Source: Amycolatopsis solani
GTDB taxonomy: Bacteria; Actinomycetota; Actinomycetes; Mycobacteriales; Pseudonocardiaceae
Direction of reading: 5' to 3'
Length of the DNA stretch: 64,000 nt
NCBI RefSeq assembly: GCF_033441515.1
Contig: NZ_JAWQJT010000002.1
Span: forward strand, 1,674,001 to 1,738,000
In this document: positions 1 to 7,697 of the stretch, in pieces
How positions within the stretch are numbered: position 1 is the first letter of the stretch
Layout of the letters: each line of letters begins with the position of its first letter
Position numbers and translations under genes: made by a program
Notes under the pieces: generated by a model
Databases searched by the model: none
Seen by the model: only the letters and a program-made list of their open reading frames with translations
What the model was told of the DNA's origin: nothing

Positions 1-281
1 GTCAGCGCCGCCACCGCGCCCTCGACCGCCTTGTCGTAGCTCGCCGCGCCGTCCGCCGTCGTGCGCAGCTCACCGAATTCGCTGATGTCGGCGCCCGCCG
101 AGAAGTGCCGGCCGGAGCCCGCGATGAGCAGCACCTTCAGCGCCGGGTCGGCCTCCACCTCGGCCACCACGTCCGGGAGCGCCGACCACATGCCGTAGGT
201 GATCGCGTTCATCTTTTCCGGCCGCGTCAGCGTGAGGCGGGCGACCTCGCCGTCGCGCGTCAGCTCGAATCCGTCGGTCAT
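1..281 (-). CDS. Enoyl-CoA hydratase/isomerase family protein (partial, N-terminal part)
   Basis: The gene starts with ATG at 281 and leaves the window at base 1, so only about 93 residues are seen. The protein begins MTDGFELTRDGEVARLTL and continues with LTRPEKMNAI and a HFSAGADISEF segment. This is the crotonase-fold oxyanion-hole signature (SAGAD) about 60 residues in, as usual for the family. Crotonases hydrate or isomerise acyl-CoA thioesters, typically in fatty-acid beta-oxidation in the cytoplasm. The catalytic glutamates lie beyond the edge, so the exact reaction cannot be set. It is divergent from the hydrolase at 355. Confidence 0.85.
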   Translation of the reverse strand, partial: MTDGFELTRDGEVARLTLTRPEKMNAITYGMWSALPDVVAEVEADPALKVLLIAGSGRHFSAGADISEFGELRTTADGAASYDKAVEGAVAAL

Positions 282-354
282 GGTTGGCACCCTAGCTTCT
301 CGCCCTGAGCGAAAACTGCGGTGTGTGACACGGTCGGGTGGCTAGTTTGGGGCC

Positions 355-1188
355 ATGGCGATGATCGAAGTGGGCGGGACGGCGTTCGGCTACGACGAAG
401 CGGGTGAGGGGCCCGCGGTCGTGCTGCTGCACACGGCGATCGGCGACCGCCGGATGTGGGACGCCCAGTTCACCGCGCTCGCCGCCACGCACCGGGTGAT
501 CCGCTACGACCGCCGCGGCTTCGGCGAAACCGGCGGCGGGCCCGGCGAGTTCGCCCACTACGAGGACCTGCTGGCGCTGCTCGATGCCCGGGGGATCGAG
601 CAGGCCGCGCTCGTGGGGGCGTCCATGGGCGGGGCGTGCGCGCTCGACGCCGCCCTCGCCGCGCCGGAGCGGATCACCCGGCTCGCACTGCTCGGCTCCG
701 GCCTCACCGGGCACGAGTGGCCGGACCACATGCAGGCGGACATCGCGCGCCTGACCGCCGAGGCGTTCACGCCCGAACGGCTCGCCCACTACCTCGCCCG
801 CGAAGGCGACCTCGACCCGGCGGACGTGCGGGCGATGGCGGACGCCAACATCCGGTACCTGGTCGCGGGCCCGGCGCGTGACGTGTCCGTGCTGCCGGCC
901 GAGATGCTCGCGCTGGTGCGGGAAATGTGCGCGCAGGTGTACCGGCGCGAGTGGACGGCTCCACAGTGGACGGAGCGGATCCCGGACACCCGGCACCGGC
1001 TCGCCGAGATCACCACGCCCGCACTGGTGGTGATCGGGACGGCGGACGCGCTCGGCCTGATCGAGCTGTCCGCCCACCTGGCGGAGTCGCTGCCGAACGC
1101 GGAGCTGGCCGAGCTCCCCGACACCGGCCACCTCCCGTCGATGGAACGCCCGGACGAGGTGACCACCCTGCTGCGCAAGTTCCTCTGA
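355..1188 (+). CDS. Alpha/beta hydrolase
   Basis: This 277-residue protein has the alpha/beta hydrolase fold. The sequence shows an early strand followed by VVLLHTAIGD (oxyanion region), the nucleophile elbow GASMGG at about residues 83-88, a late acid region around GTADALG, and a catalytic His in DTGHLPSMERP near the C-terminus. The nearest well-known relatives are 3-oxoadipate enol-lactonase-like and haloperoxidase-like esterases. No substrate can be assigned. It starts at ATG 355 behind a G-rich stretch, with a second in-frame ATG at 361, and is divergent from the enoyl-CoA hydratase. It contains one copy of the TCCACAGTGGA palindrome at 960. Confidence 0.85.
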   Translation: MAMIEVGGTAFGYDEAGEGPAVVLLHTAIGDRRMWDAQFTALAATHRVIRYDRRGFGETGGGPGEFAHYEDLLALLDARGIEQAALVGASMGGACALDAALAAPERITRLALLGSGLTGHEWPDHMQADIARLTAEAFTPERLAHYLAREGDLDPADVRAMADANIRYLVAGPARDVSVLPAEMLALVREMCAQVYRREWTAPQWTERIPDTRHRLAEITTPALVVIGTADALGLIELSAHLAESLPNAELAELPDTGHLPSMERPDEVTTLLRKFL

Positions 1189-1198
1189 GGACAGTGGC

Positions 1199-1540
1199 TC
1201 AGGTGAAGATCTTCTGGACCTGGTCGGAAATCTTCGCCACCAGCTCGGAGAACTGGGCGAGCCCGCCCAGCAGGCCCTTGACCTTCTCCCACCGGCTGCG
1301 CACCACCGCGGGCTCGGCGGCGTCGGCGTCACGCAGGTCGGCCGCGAGGTCGGTCAGCGTGTCCTCCAGGACCTCCTGCTTCGCCAGCTCCTGGCCGCGC
1401 ACCTCGGCCGTGAGGCGCTCGACGAGCTCCAGCAAGGACGAGACCGCGGCCTCTCCCCCGCCGCCCTCGATGCCCGTCTGGGTGATGTCGCCCGAGTTGT
1501 CGCGTCCGATGCTGACCTTGTTCGAAATCCGGTGTCCCAT
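1199..1540 (-). CDS. Small coiled-coil protein with N-terminal ITQTG motif, unknown function
   Basis: I do not recognise a named family. The 113-residue protein starts with a glycine/asparagine-rich segment containing SIGRDNSGDITQTGIEG (about residues 10-26). This is followed by a poly-Gly linker and about 80 residues of predicted helix with heptad-like leucines (SLLELVERLTAEV, LTDLAADLRDA), ending in LGGLAQFSELVAKISDQVQK. The start ATG overlaps the stop of the upstream membrane protein by one base (TGATG), so translation is probably coupled. That upstream protein carries the same motif at its C-terminus. The shape resembles small actinobacterial effector-associated proteins with a GDNSG-type head, but this is only a resemblance. 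Confidence 0.7.
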   Translation of the reverse strand: MGHRISNKVSIGRDNSGDITQTGIEGGGGEAAVSSLLELVERLTAEVRGQELAKQEVLEDTLTDLAADLRDADAAEPAVVRSRWEKVKGLLGGLAQFSELVAKISDQVQKIFT

Positions 1541-3204
1541 CAGGCCTCCGTCCTGGTCGCCCCGCCGGGCTTGCCGGACGGGCGCGAGCGCTGGCCGCGC
1601 ACCCCGGTCTGGGTGATCGGGGCGCGGTTGTCACCCTCGATGGTGACGTCGTTGTTGACCACGACCGCCGCCTGCTCGTCGAACTTGGCGGTCGAGAACC
1701 CGGCGTCGGCCAGGAGCTTGCCGATCGCCGGGAGCAGCCGGCTTTCGATGATCTTCTCGTAGCGTTCGATGTCCACGAGCTGGAAGTAGTCGGTGAAGCG
1801 GTTCACCGAGCCCAGTTCGCGCAGCGTCTGCGCGGCGCCGTAGCGGTCCGGGTCGAGGACGCCGGGCTCGCGCCCGGGCCGCCGGATCCAGGACGCCAGG
1901 TTCGCGATCCGGCCCGGCAGGCTCGCCGGCATCTCCAGCCACGACAGCAGTCCCTGGCCGAACGGGCGCAGCGAGTCCGGCCGCATCTTGTCCACCGCCC
2001 GGTATTCGGCCTTGACCGGCGGCAGCATGAACGGCGTCCACTCGACGTACAGCGTCGTGTCGTCCACCGCGACGTGCAGGAAGGTGGTCAGCACCAGTTC
2101 CCGGTCCCAGGTTTCGACCTGGAAGCAGAGGTAGTAGCGCGCCCATTCCTTCGGCTCGGTCCGGAGCCGCTCGACGTGCGCCTCGGGCAGCCGGGTGAGC
2201 GGCGGGCGCTCGATGTCCGGCAGGTAGGCCGCGGCTTCCGGCTCCGCCAGGTGGTCGATGAGCTCGGCGGCCGGGGTGAACACCGCCTCGGTCACGGTCA
2301 GCCCGGCCAGCCGCCGGTCCGGCGACAGCGCGCTCGAGGCGCGGAGGTTCGCGATCGCCGCGCGGATCCCCTCGTACAGCGCGACGGTGGTGAGTTCCGG
2401 CCGGGGCTCCGGCGCGTCCTCATCGTCTTCGACGCGCTCCAGCGGGATCGCCATCGACCAGGCCGCCCGCCGGAACCCGGCGCCCACGAACGGGTTGTAG
2501 CCGCGGTACACCACCAGCGGTGCACCCGGCGCGCCGGCGAATTCGTCTTCCCCGCGGTACCGGGCGAGCTGCCCGCGGAAGTCTTCGGTGAACGCCCCGC
2601 TGAGGCTGCCGGTGTCCGGCGCCGGCGGGGCCAGGCGCCGGAAGCGGGTCGTCAGCAGGTTCCACAGCGACCACCGCTCCATCGTCACCACCACGAGCAC
2701 CACCACGGCGAGCACGATGCCGACCACCAGCCGGGCCGTGCCGCTGCCGGAAGTCTCGTCGTAGTAGTCGTCGGCCCGCACGGCGTACCGGCTGCGGGGG
2801 TCCTCGAAGAGCACGTCCGAGTAGGTCAGCACCAGCCAGGCGACCACGATGGAAAGGCCGATCACGACGAGCGTCTTCGGGTTGAAGGGCCGCTGGGTCG
2901 AGTAGGCGGTCTTGCCCGCCCGGGCGGCCACGAGCAGGACCGACAGCACGATCCAGGCGTACAGCAGCAGGTTGTCCCACGACAGCGCGACGACGACGGC
3001 CATCAGCAGCACCAGGATCACGTCGTAGTTCTTCCGGCGCGCCCGGGCCCGCACCGCTTCGGTGAGAACGCGGCCCGCGTCGATCCCCGGCGACGCCGGG
3101 ACCGGCCGGGTGGGCTCGACGAGGAATTCCTTGATCGCCCGGGTGCTGTAGCCGGGGTCGAGGTAGGACGCCGCGCACAGGTACCGCGTGGTGTCGTCGG
3201 ACAT
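1540..3204 (-). CDS. Multi-pass membrane protein with C-terminal ITQTG motif, unknown function
   Basis: The start ATG at 3204 is chosen because AAGGAG lies six bases upstream. The product is 554 residues. Hydrophobic segments lie at about 61-76, 78-95, 110-128 and 157-175. A large soluble part (about 190-515) contains DLSG-free mixed alpha/beta sequence with no motif I recognise. The last 40 residues carry VTIEGDNRAPITQTGVRG (about 520-537) and then a basic tail. The downstream gene at 1199 begins with a very similar motif and is translationally coupled. A C-terminal motif in one protein matched by an N-terminal motif in its neighbour suggests that the two products bind each other through it. 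This is inference. Confidence 0.75.
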   Translation of the reverse strand: MSDDTTRYLCAASYLDPGYSTRAIKEFLVEPTRPVPASPGIDAGRVLTEAVRARARRKNYDVILVLLMAVVVALSWDNLLLYAWIVLSVLLVAARAGKTAYSTQRPFNPKTLVVIGLSIVVAWLVLTYSDVLFEDPRSRYAVRADDYYDETSGSGTARLVVGIVLAVVVLVVVTMERWSLWNLLTTRFRRLAPPAPDTGSLSGAFTEDFRGQLARYRGEDEFAGAPGAPLVVYRGYNPFVGAGFRRAAWSMAIPLERVEDDEDAPEPRPELTTVALYEGIRAAIANLRASSALSPDRRLAGLTVTEAVFTPAAELIDHLAEPEAAAYLPDIERPPLTRLPEAHVERLRTEPKEWARYYLCFQVETWDRELVLTTFLHVAVDDTTLYVEWTPFMLPPVKAEYRAVDKMRPDSLRPFGQGLLSWLEMPASLPGRIANLASWIRRPGREPGVLDPDRYGAAQTLRELGSVNRFTDYFQLVDIERYEKIIESRLLPAIGKLLADAGFSTAKFDEQAAVVVNNDVTIEGDNRAPITQTGVRGQRSRPSGKPGGATRTEA

Positions 3205-3309
3205 GCTGCTCCTTCCGGCGCAACCGCGCATTTCCGGCCCACCTGCAATTTGCAGACCGTAGCATGCTGCCGACGATTCCAGGGACGGTATTTAGACCGT
3301 GGCCACCGT

Positions 3310-3339
3310 TCCGGGAATCGTCGAAGGACAATTCCCGGA
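3310..3339. terminator. Candidate hairpin terminator between rel and the membrane-protein gene
   Basis: Nine-base arms TCCGGGAAT and ATTCCCGGA enclose a 12-base loop. The hairpin lies 100 bases downstream of the rel stop codon (minus strand) and upstream of the gene starting at 3204. There is no clear U-tract, so assignment is tentative. The rest of 3205-3441 shows no gene. Confidence 0.35.
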
Positions 3340-3441
3340 CACGACGTGACGACAATTCCGTTAACCGTGCTCGGCGCGCCCGATCAGGTCTTCGCTGCAC
3401 TCCCGCAGCACTTCTCCCAGACGGTGCACGGGTGTGCGGCC

Positions 3442-5790
3442 CTAGGAAGCCGACGTCACGCGGTAGACGTCGTAGACGCCTTCCACGCCGCGGACCACCT
3501 TGAGGACGTGGCCGAGGTGCTTCGGGTCGCCCATCTCGAACGAGAAGCGGCTGACCGCGACCCGGTCGCGGGACGTGGTCACCGAAGCCGACAGGATGTT
3601 GACCTTTTCGTCGGCCAGCACCTTCGTCACGTCCGAAAGGAGCCGGTGCCGGTCGAGCGCCTCGACCTGGATCGCCACCAGGAACACCGACGACGCCGAC
3701 GGCGCCCACTCGACCTCGACCAGCCGCTCGGGCTGGGACTGCAGGTCGCCGGCGTTCGTGCAGTCCGTGCGGTGCACCGAAACGCCGCCGCCGCGGGTCA
3801 CGAAACCGAGGATCTCGTCGCCCGGCACCGGGGTGCAGCAGCGGGCGAGCTTGGCCCAGACGTCGCTGGCGCCCTTGACCACGACGCCGACGTCGTTCGA
3901 ACCGCGGCGCCGGGTGACGGTCGAGGGCGTCGCGCGCTCGGCGAGCTCTTCCTCCGCCGCGTCGACGCCGCCGATCAGCGCGACCAGGCGCTGGACGACG
4001 TGCTTCGCGCTGGTGTGGCCCTCCCCGACCGCCGCGTAGAGCGACGAGATGTCGGCGTGGCGCAGCTCGGTGGCGACCGCGCCCATCGACTCCGCGGAGA
4101 CCAGCCGCTGGATCGGCAGGCCGACCTTGCGGATCTCCTTGGTGATGGCTTCCTTGCCGCCTTCGATCGCCTCGTCGCGGCGTTCCTTGGCGAACCACTG
4201 CCGGATCTTCGCGCGCGCCTTCGGCGAGCCGGCGAACTGCAGCCAGTCCCGCGACGGGCCCGCGTTCTCCGCCTTGGAGGTGAAGATCTCGACGACTTCG
4301 CCGTTCTCCAGCTTCCGCTCGAGCGCGACCAGGCGGCCGTTGACGCGGGCGCCGATGCAGCGGTGCCCGACCTCGGTGTGCACGGCGTAGGCGAAGTCGA
4401 CCGGCGTGGACTCCACCGGAAGCGTGATCACGTCACCCTTCGGCGTGAACACGAAGATCTCGCGCGAGGCCAGTTCGTAGCGCAGGGACTCGAGGAAGTC
4501 GCCCGGGTCCGCCGCTTCCCGCTGCCAGTCGAGGAGCTGGCGCATCCACGCCATCTCGTCGACGTCCATGGCGTTGCCGTTGTGCGTGCCCTTGGTTTCC
4601 TTGTAGCGCCAGTGCGCGGCGATGCCGTACTCGGCCGTGCGGTGCATCTCGTACGTGCGGATCTGCACCTCGAGGGGCTTGCCGTCCGGGCCGATCACCG
4701 TGGTGTGCAGCGACTGGTAGACGCCGAAGCGCGGCTGCGCGATGTAGTCCTTGAACCGGCCGGGCACCGGCTGCCACAGCGCGTGGACGACGCCCATCGC
4801 GGCGTAGCAGTCGCGGACGTCCTCGACCAGGATCCGTACGCCGACCAGGTCGTGGATGTCGTCCAGGTCGCGGCCGCGGACGATCATCTTCTGGTGGATC
4901 GAGTAGTAGTGCTTCGGCCGGCCCTCGACCTTCGCGGTGATCCGCGACGAGACGAGGTTGCTGGTCAGGTCGGTGATGACCGAGCGCAGGTAGATGTCAC
5001 GAGAGGGCGCGCGGTCGGCGACCAGGCGCACGATCTCGTCGTACTTCTTGGGCTGCAGGATCGCGAACGCGAGGTCTTCCAGCTCCCACTTGACCGTGGC
5101 CATGCCGAGCCGGTGCGCGAGCGGGGCGAGGACTTCCAGCGTTTCGCGGGCCTTGCGGGCCTGCTTCTCCGGCGGCAGGAAGCGCATGGTGCGCATGTTG
5201 TGCAGCCGGTCGGCGAGCTTGACGACCAGGACGCGGGGGTCCTTGGCCATCGCGATGACCATCTTGCGGATGGTCTCGGCCTCGGCGGACGTGCCGAGCT
5301 TGACCTTGTCGAGCTTCGTGACGCCGTCGACGAGCTCGGCGACCTTCTCGCCGAAGTCGGCCTTCAGGCTTTCGACGGCGTACCCGGTGTCCTCGACCGT
5401 GTCGTGCAGCAGCGCCGCGACCAGGGTCGTGGTGTCCATGCCCAGCTCGGCGAGGATCGTCGCGACGGCGAGCGGGTGGGTGATGTAGGGGTCGCCGGAC
5501 TTGCGCCGCTGGTTCCGGTGCAGCTCTTCGGCGACGTCGTAGGCGCGCTGGAGCAGCCCGAGGTCGGCGTTGGGGTGCAGCTCGCGGTGGATGACGGCGA
5601 GGGGCTCGAGGACCTGCTTGACCGGGGCGGCGCGCTGCGCGGTGATCCGGCGGGCGAGGCGGGCCCGGACGCGGCGGGTCGCGGACGGGCTCGGCGCCGC
5701 GCCGTTCGGCTTCGGCGGCTGGGCCGCCGCCTGCCCGTTCTGCTGGGCGCCCTCTTTCGAGGGCACCGCGGCGTCGAGCTCCTGGCTCAC
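3442..5790 (-). CDS. rel: Bifunctional (p)ppGpp synthetase/hydrolase (RelA/SpoT family)
   Basis: The long Rel enzyme makes and degrades the alarmone (p)ppGpp, controlling the stringent response. The product is 782 residues, typical for actinobacterial Rel. The order seen is a variable Pro/Gln-rich N-terminus, an HD hydrolase domain ([10 protein letters not shown]), a synthetase domain ([20 protein letters not shown], with the RxKD type found in bifunctional enzymes), a TGS domain ([15 protein letters not shown]), a zinc-finger/helical region ([13 protein letters not shown]) and a C-terminal ACT domain. GTG at 5790 is chosen because AGGAGG lies five bases upstream. The reading frame stays open further upstream but runs through the 5910-5951 palindrome. 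Downstream of apt in the conserved secDF-apt-rel order. Confidence 0.96.
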   Translation of the reverse strand: MSQELDAAVPSKEGAQQNGQAAAQPPKPNGAAPSPSATRRVRARLARRITAQRAAPVKQVLEPLAVIHRELHPNADLGLLQRAYDVAEELHRNQRRKSGDPYITHPLAVATILAELGMDTTTLVAALLHDTVEDTGYAVESLKADFGEKVAELVDGVTKLDKVKLGTSAEAETIRKMVIAMAKDPRVLVVKLADRLHNMRTMRFLPPEKQARKARETLEVLAPLAHRLGMATVKWELEDLAFAILQPKKYDEIVRLVADRAPSRDIYLRSVITDLTSNLVSSRITAKVEGRPKHYYSIHQKMIVRGRDLDDIHDLVGVRILVEDVRDCYAAMGVVHALWQPVPGRFKDYIAQPRFGVYQSLHTTVIGPDGKPLEVQIRTYEMHRTAEYGIAAHWRYKETKGTHNGNAMDVDEMAWMRQLLDWQREAADPGDFLESLRYELASREIFVFTPKGDVITLPVESTPVDFAYAVHTEVGHRCIGARVNGRLVALERKLENGEVVEIFTSKAENAGPSRDWLQFAGSPKARAKIRQWFAKERRDEAIEGGKEAITKEIRKVGLPIQRLVSAESMGAVATELRHADISSLYAAVGEGHTSAKHVVQRLVALIGGVDAAEEELAERATPSTVTRRRGSNDVGVVVKGASDVWAKLARCCTPVPGDEILGFVTRGGGVSVHRTDCTNAGDLQSQPERLVEVEWAPSASSVFLVAIQVEALDRHRLLSDVTKVLADEKVNILSASVTTSRDRVAVSRFSFEMGDPKHLGHVLKVVRGVEGVYDVYRVTSAS

Positions 5791-5909
5791 CCGCACCTCC
5801 TGCTGCTCGTGCGGCCTTCGGACCACCAGGGTAGCCGTTGCGCCTCGCAGCCCTGTCGGGTGCGCCCGTTCAGGGGGATGCCGAGGCTCCGACCAGCGGG
5901 TACCCGCCT

Positions 5910-5951
5910 CGTGAGTGTTCGGTCGGGTTCTAACCCGACCGAACACTCACG
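5910..5951. repeat. Long perfect hairpin (CGTGAGTGTT...AACACTCACG type), copy 1; probable terminator of apt
   Basis: Two 20-base arms (CGTGAGTGTTCGGTCGGGTT and its complement) enclose a two-base loop. It lies 7 bases past the apt stop codon. A second copy at 23605-23646 has identical outer 10 bases but a different inner stem that is still perfectly paired. The flank ACCGG(G/C)GTCAG, including the stop of the minus-strand gene, is also shared. Confidence 0.85.
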
Positions 5952-5958
5952 ACCGGGG

Positions 5959-6477
5959 TCAGCAGGTCTGGAGGGCGTGCACCTTCCGGCCGCCGAGGAC
6001 CTGGCGGCCGCCCAGCGCGCCGAGCTCGAGGACCACCGACACGCCGTCGACGACCGCGCCCGCGTCCTCCAGGAGCTTGCCGGTCGCCGCCACCGTGCCA
6101 CCGGTGGCCAGGACGTCGTCCAGGATGGCGACGCGCTGGCCCGGCCGGACCACGCCGGCCGGGAGCTCGACCGTCGCCGTGCCGTACTCCAGCGCGTAGT
6201 CGACGCGGCCCGCCACCTGCGGGAGCTTGCCCGGCTTGCGGATCAGCACCACGCCGAGACCGCGGGCGTACCCGACGGCCGCGGCGAGGAGGAACCCGCG
6301 GGCTTCCACACCTGCGAGCGCCTCGACGCCGGGTTCGAGCGTGGCGGCCAGCGCGTCGGTGACCGCCCGGAACGCGCCCGCGTCCGCGAAGAGCGGGCTC
6401 AGGTCGCGGAACAGCACGCCGGGCTCGGGGAAGTCCGGCACCTCGGCGATCAGGCCGAGTGCCTCGTCCAGCTCCAC
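5959..6477 (-). CDS. apt: Adenine phosphoribosyltransferase
   Basis: Apt converts adenine and PRPP to AMP in purine salvage. The 172-residue protein has the type I phosphoribosyltransferase fold, with PDFPEPGVLFRDLSPL near the start (as in family members), EARGFLLAAAVGYARG, and the PRPP loop VAILDDVLATGGTVAA at about residues 113-128. Start is GTG at 6477, one base after the secF stop, so it is probably in one operon with secDF. Upstream of rel, as in many actinobacteria. The long hairpin immediately after the stop probably ends the transcript. Confidence 0.95.
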   Translation of the reverse strand: MELDEALGLIAEVPDFPEPGVLFRDLSPLFADAGAFRAVTDALAATLEPGVEALAGVEARGFLLAAAVGYARGLGVVLIRKPGKLPQVAGRVDYALEYGTATVELPAGVVRPGQRVAILDDVLATGGTVAATGKLLEDAGAVVDGVSVVLELGALGGRQVLGGRKVHALQTC

Positions 6478-6478
6478 G

Positions 6479-7696
6479 TCAGCGCTTCCGCTTGCCCGCC
6501 GGGCGCTGCTTCTGGATCCGGGCGGGGACGCTGGCCGCGGCCGCGTACGCCTTCTCCTTGCGCAGTTCCTTGGCCAGTGCGTCGTCGTCCGTGGCGTCGA
6601 AGTCCTCGTCGCCCGCCGCCTTGCGCGCCTGGGTGACGCGGCGCTGGCGGACGCGCTCGGCCTGCTGCGCGTACTTCGGGTCGCGCATCTTGAAGTCGAC
6701 CAGCAGCGGCGTGGCCAGTGCCACCGACGACAGGACGCCGACGAGGGTACCGGTCAGCTGCACCAGCGCCAGGTCCTGCAGCGTGCCCGAGCCGAGCAGC
6801 ACGTAGCCGACGACCAGCAGGCCCAGGATCGGCAGCAGCGCGATGAACGCCGTGTTGAACGACCGCATCAGGGTCTGGTTCAGCGCCAGGTTCGCGGCCT
6901 CGCCGTACGTGCGGCGGGTCAGCCCGAGCAGGCCGCGCGTGTTCTCGCGGACCTTGTCGAACACCACCACCGTGTCGTAGAGCGAGAACCCGAGGATCGT
7001 CAGCAGGCCGATCACGGTCGCCGGCGTGACCTCGAACCCGATCAGCGAGTAGACACCCGCGGTGACCAGGATGTCGTGCAGCAGCGACACGAGCGCCGCC
7101 ACGGCCATCCGCGCGTCGAAGTAGATCGCCAGGAAGATGACGACCGCGACGAGGAACACCCCGAGCGCGAGCAGCGCCTTCTGCGAGATCTCCCCGCCCC
7201 AGGACGCGCTCACCGCGCTGTCGCTGATCGTCTGCGCGCTGGGCTGGCCGTTGCCGGCCTTCGGACCGAGGTCGTTGAACAGGCCCTGCTTGAGCTTGGC
7301 GACGTCGGCCGCGTTCAGCGTGTCGGTGCGGATCTGGATGGTCGCCGCGTTGCCGCTGCCGACCTTCTGCGCCTCCGAGGCCGGGCGGCCGAGCGCCTTC
7401 TGGAACGACTCCTTCGCCTGCTCCTCGGTGATCACGCCGTGGATGCCGTTGGCGGGCATCTGGATCTGCGTGCCGCCCTCGAACTCGATGCCGAGGTTGA
7501 AGCCGCGGAACACCATCGACGCGAGGCAGACCAGCACCAGCGCGGCGAAGAACATGTACCAGCGCTTGCGCTTGCCCACGACGTCGAACGCGCCGGTGCC
7601 GACGTACAGCCGGTGGAAGACGCTTTCCTTCTTGCCGGGCTTGGCGGCCACCTTGGCGTCGCCGTCGGCGTCCGTACCCAGTTCTTCGACCCCCAC
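6479..7696 (-). CDS. secF: Protein translocase subunit SecF
   Basis: SecF is the membrane partner of SecD and uses the proton gradient to help pull exported proteins from the SecYEG channel. The 405-residue protein has a first membrane segment (WYMFFAALVLVCLASMVF), then the SecF signature NLGIEFEGGTQI, a periplasm-side domain, and five more membrane segments including IGFEVTPATVIGLLTILGF and a YDTVVVFDKVREN loop. The basic, alanine-rich C-terminus (after about 330) is an actinobacterial extension. GTG start at 7696 has GGAGG six bases upstream. It follows secD with a one-base gap. Confidence 0.96.
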   Translation of the reverse strand: MGVEELGTDADGDAKVAAKPGKKESVFHRLYVGTGAFDVVGKRKRWYMFFAALVLVCLASMVFRGFNLGIEFEGGTQIQMPANGIHGVITEEQAKESFQKALGRPASEAQKVGSGNAATIQIRTDTLNAADVAKLKQGLFNDLGPKAGNGQPSAQTISDSAVSASWGGEISQKALLALGVFLVAVVIFLAIYFDARMAVAALVSLLHDILVTAGVYSLIGFEVTPATVIGLLTILGFSLYDTVVVFDKVRENTRGLLGLTRRTYGEAANLALNQTLMRSFNTAFIALLPILGLLVVGYVLLGSGTLQDLALVQLTGTLVGVLSSVALATPLLVDFKMRDPKYAQQAERVRQRRVTQARKAAGDEDFDATDDDALAKELRKEKAYAAAASVPARIQKQRPAGKRKR

Positions 7697-7697
7697 G

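Noticed and set aside
1199..1540. Assigning the small coiled-coil protein to a known toxin or anti-toxin family
   Set aside because: The length and pairing with an upstream gene fit loosely, but no toxin or antitoxin motif is seen, and the partner is a large membrane protein.
2074..6636. Very long open frame on the plus strand opposite rel and apt
   Set aside because: It is antisense to genes with clear protein families; its composition (His/Arg/Gly/Val-rich, no motifs) is that of a complementary-strand frame in GC-rich DNA.
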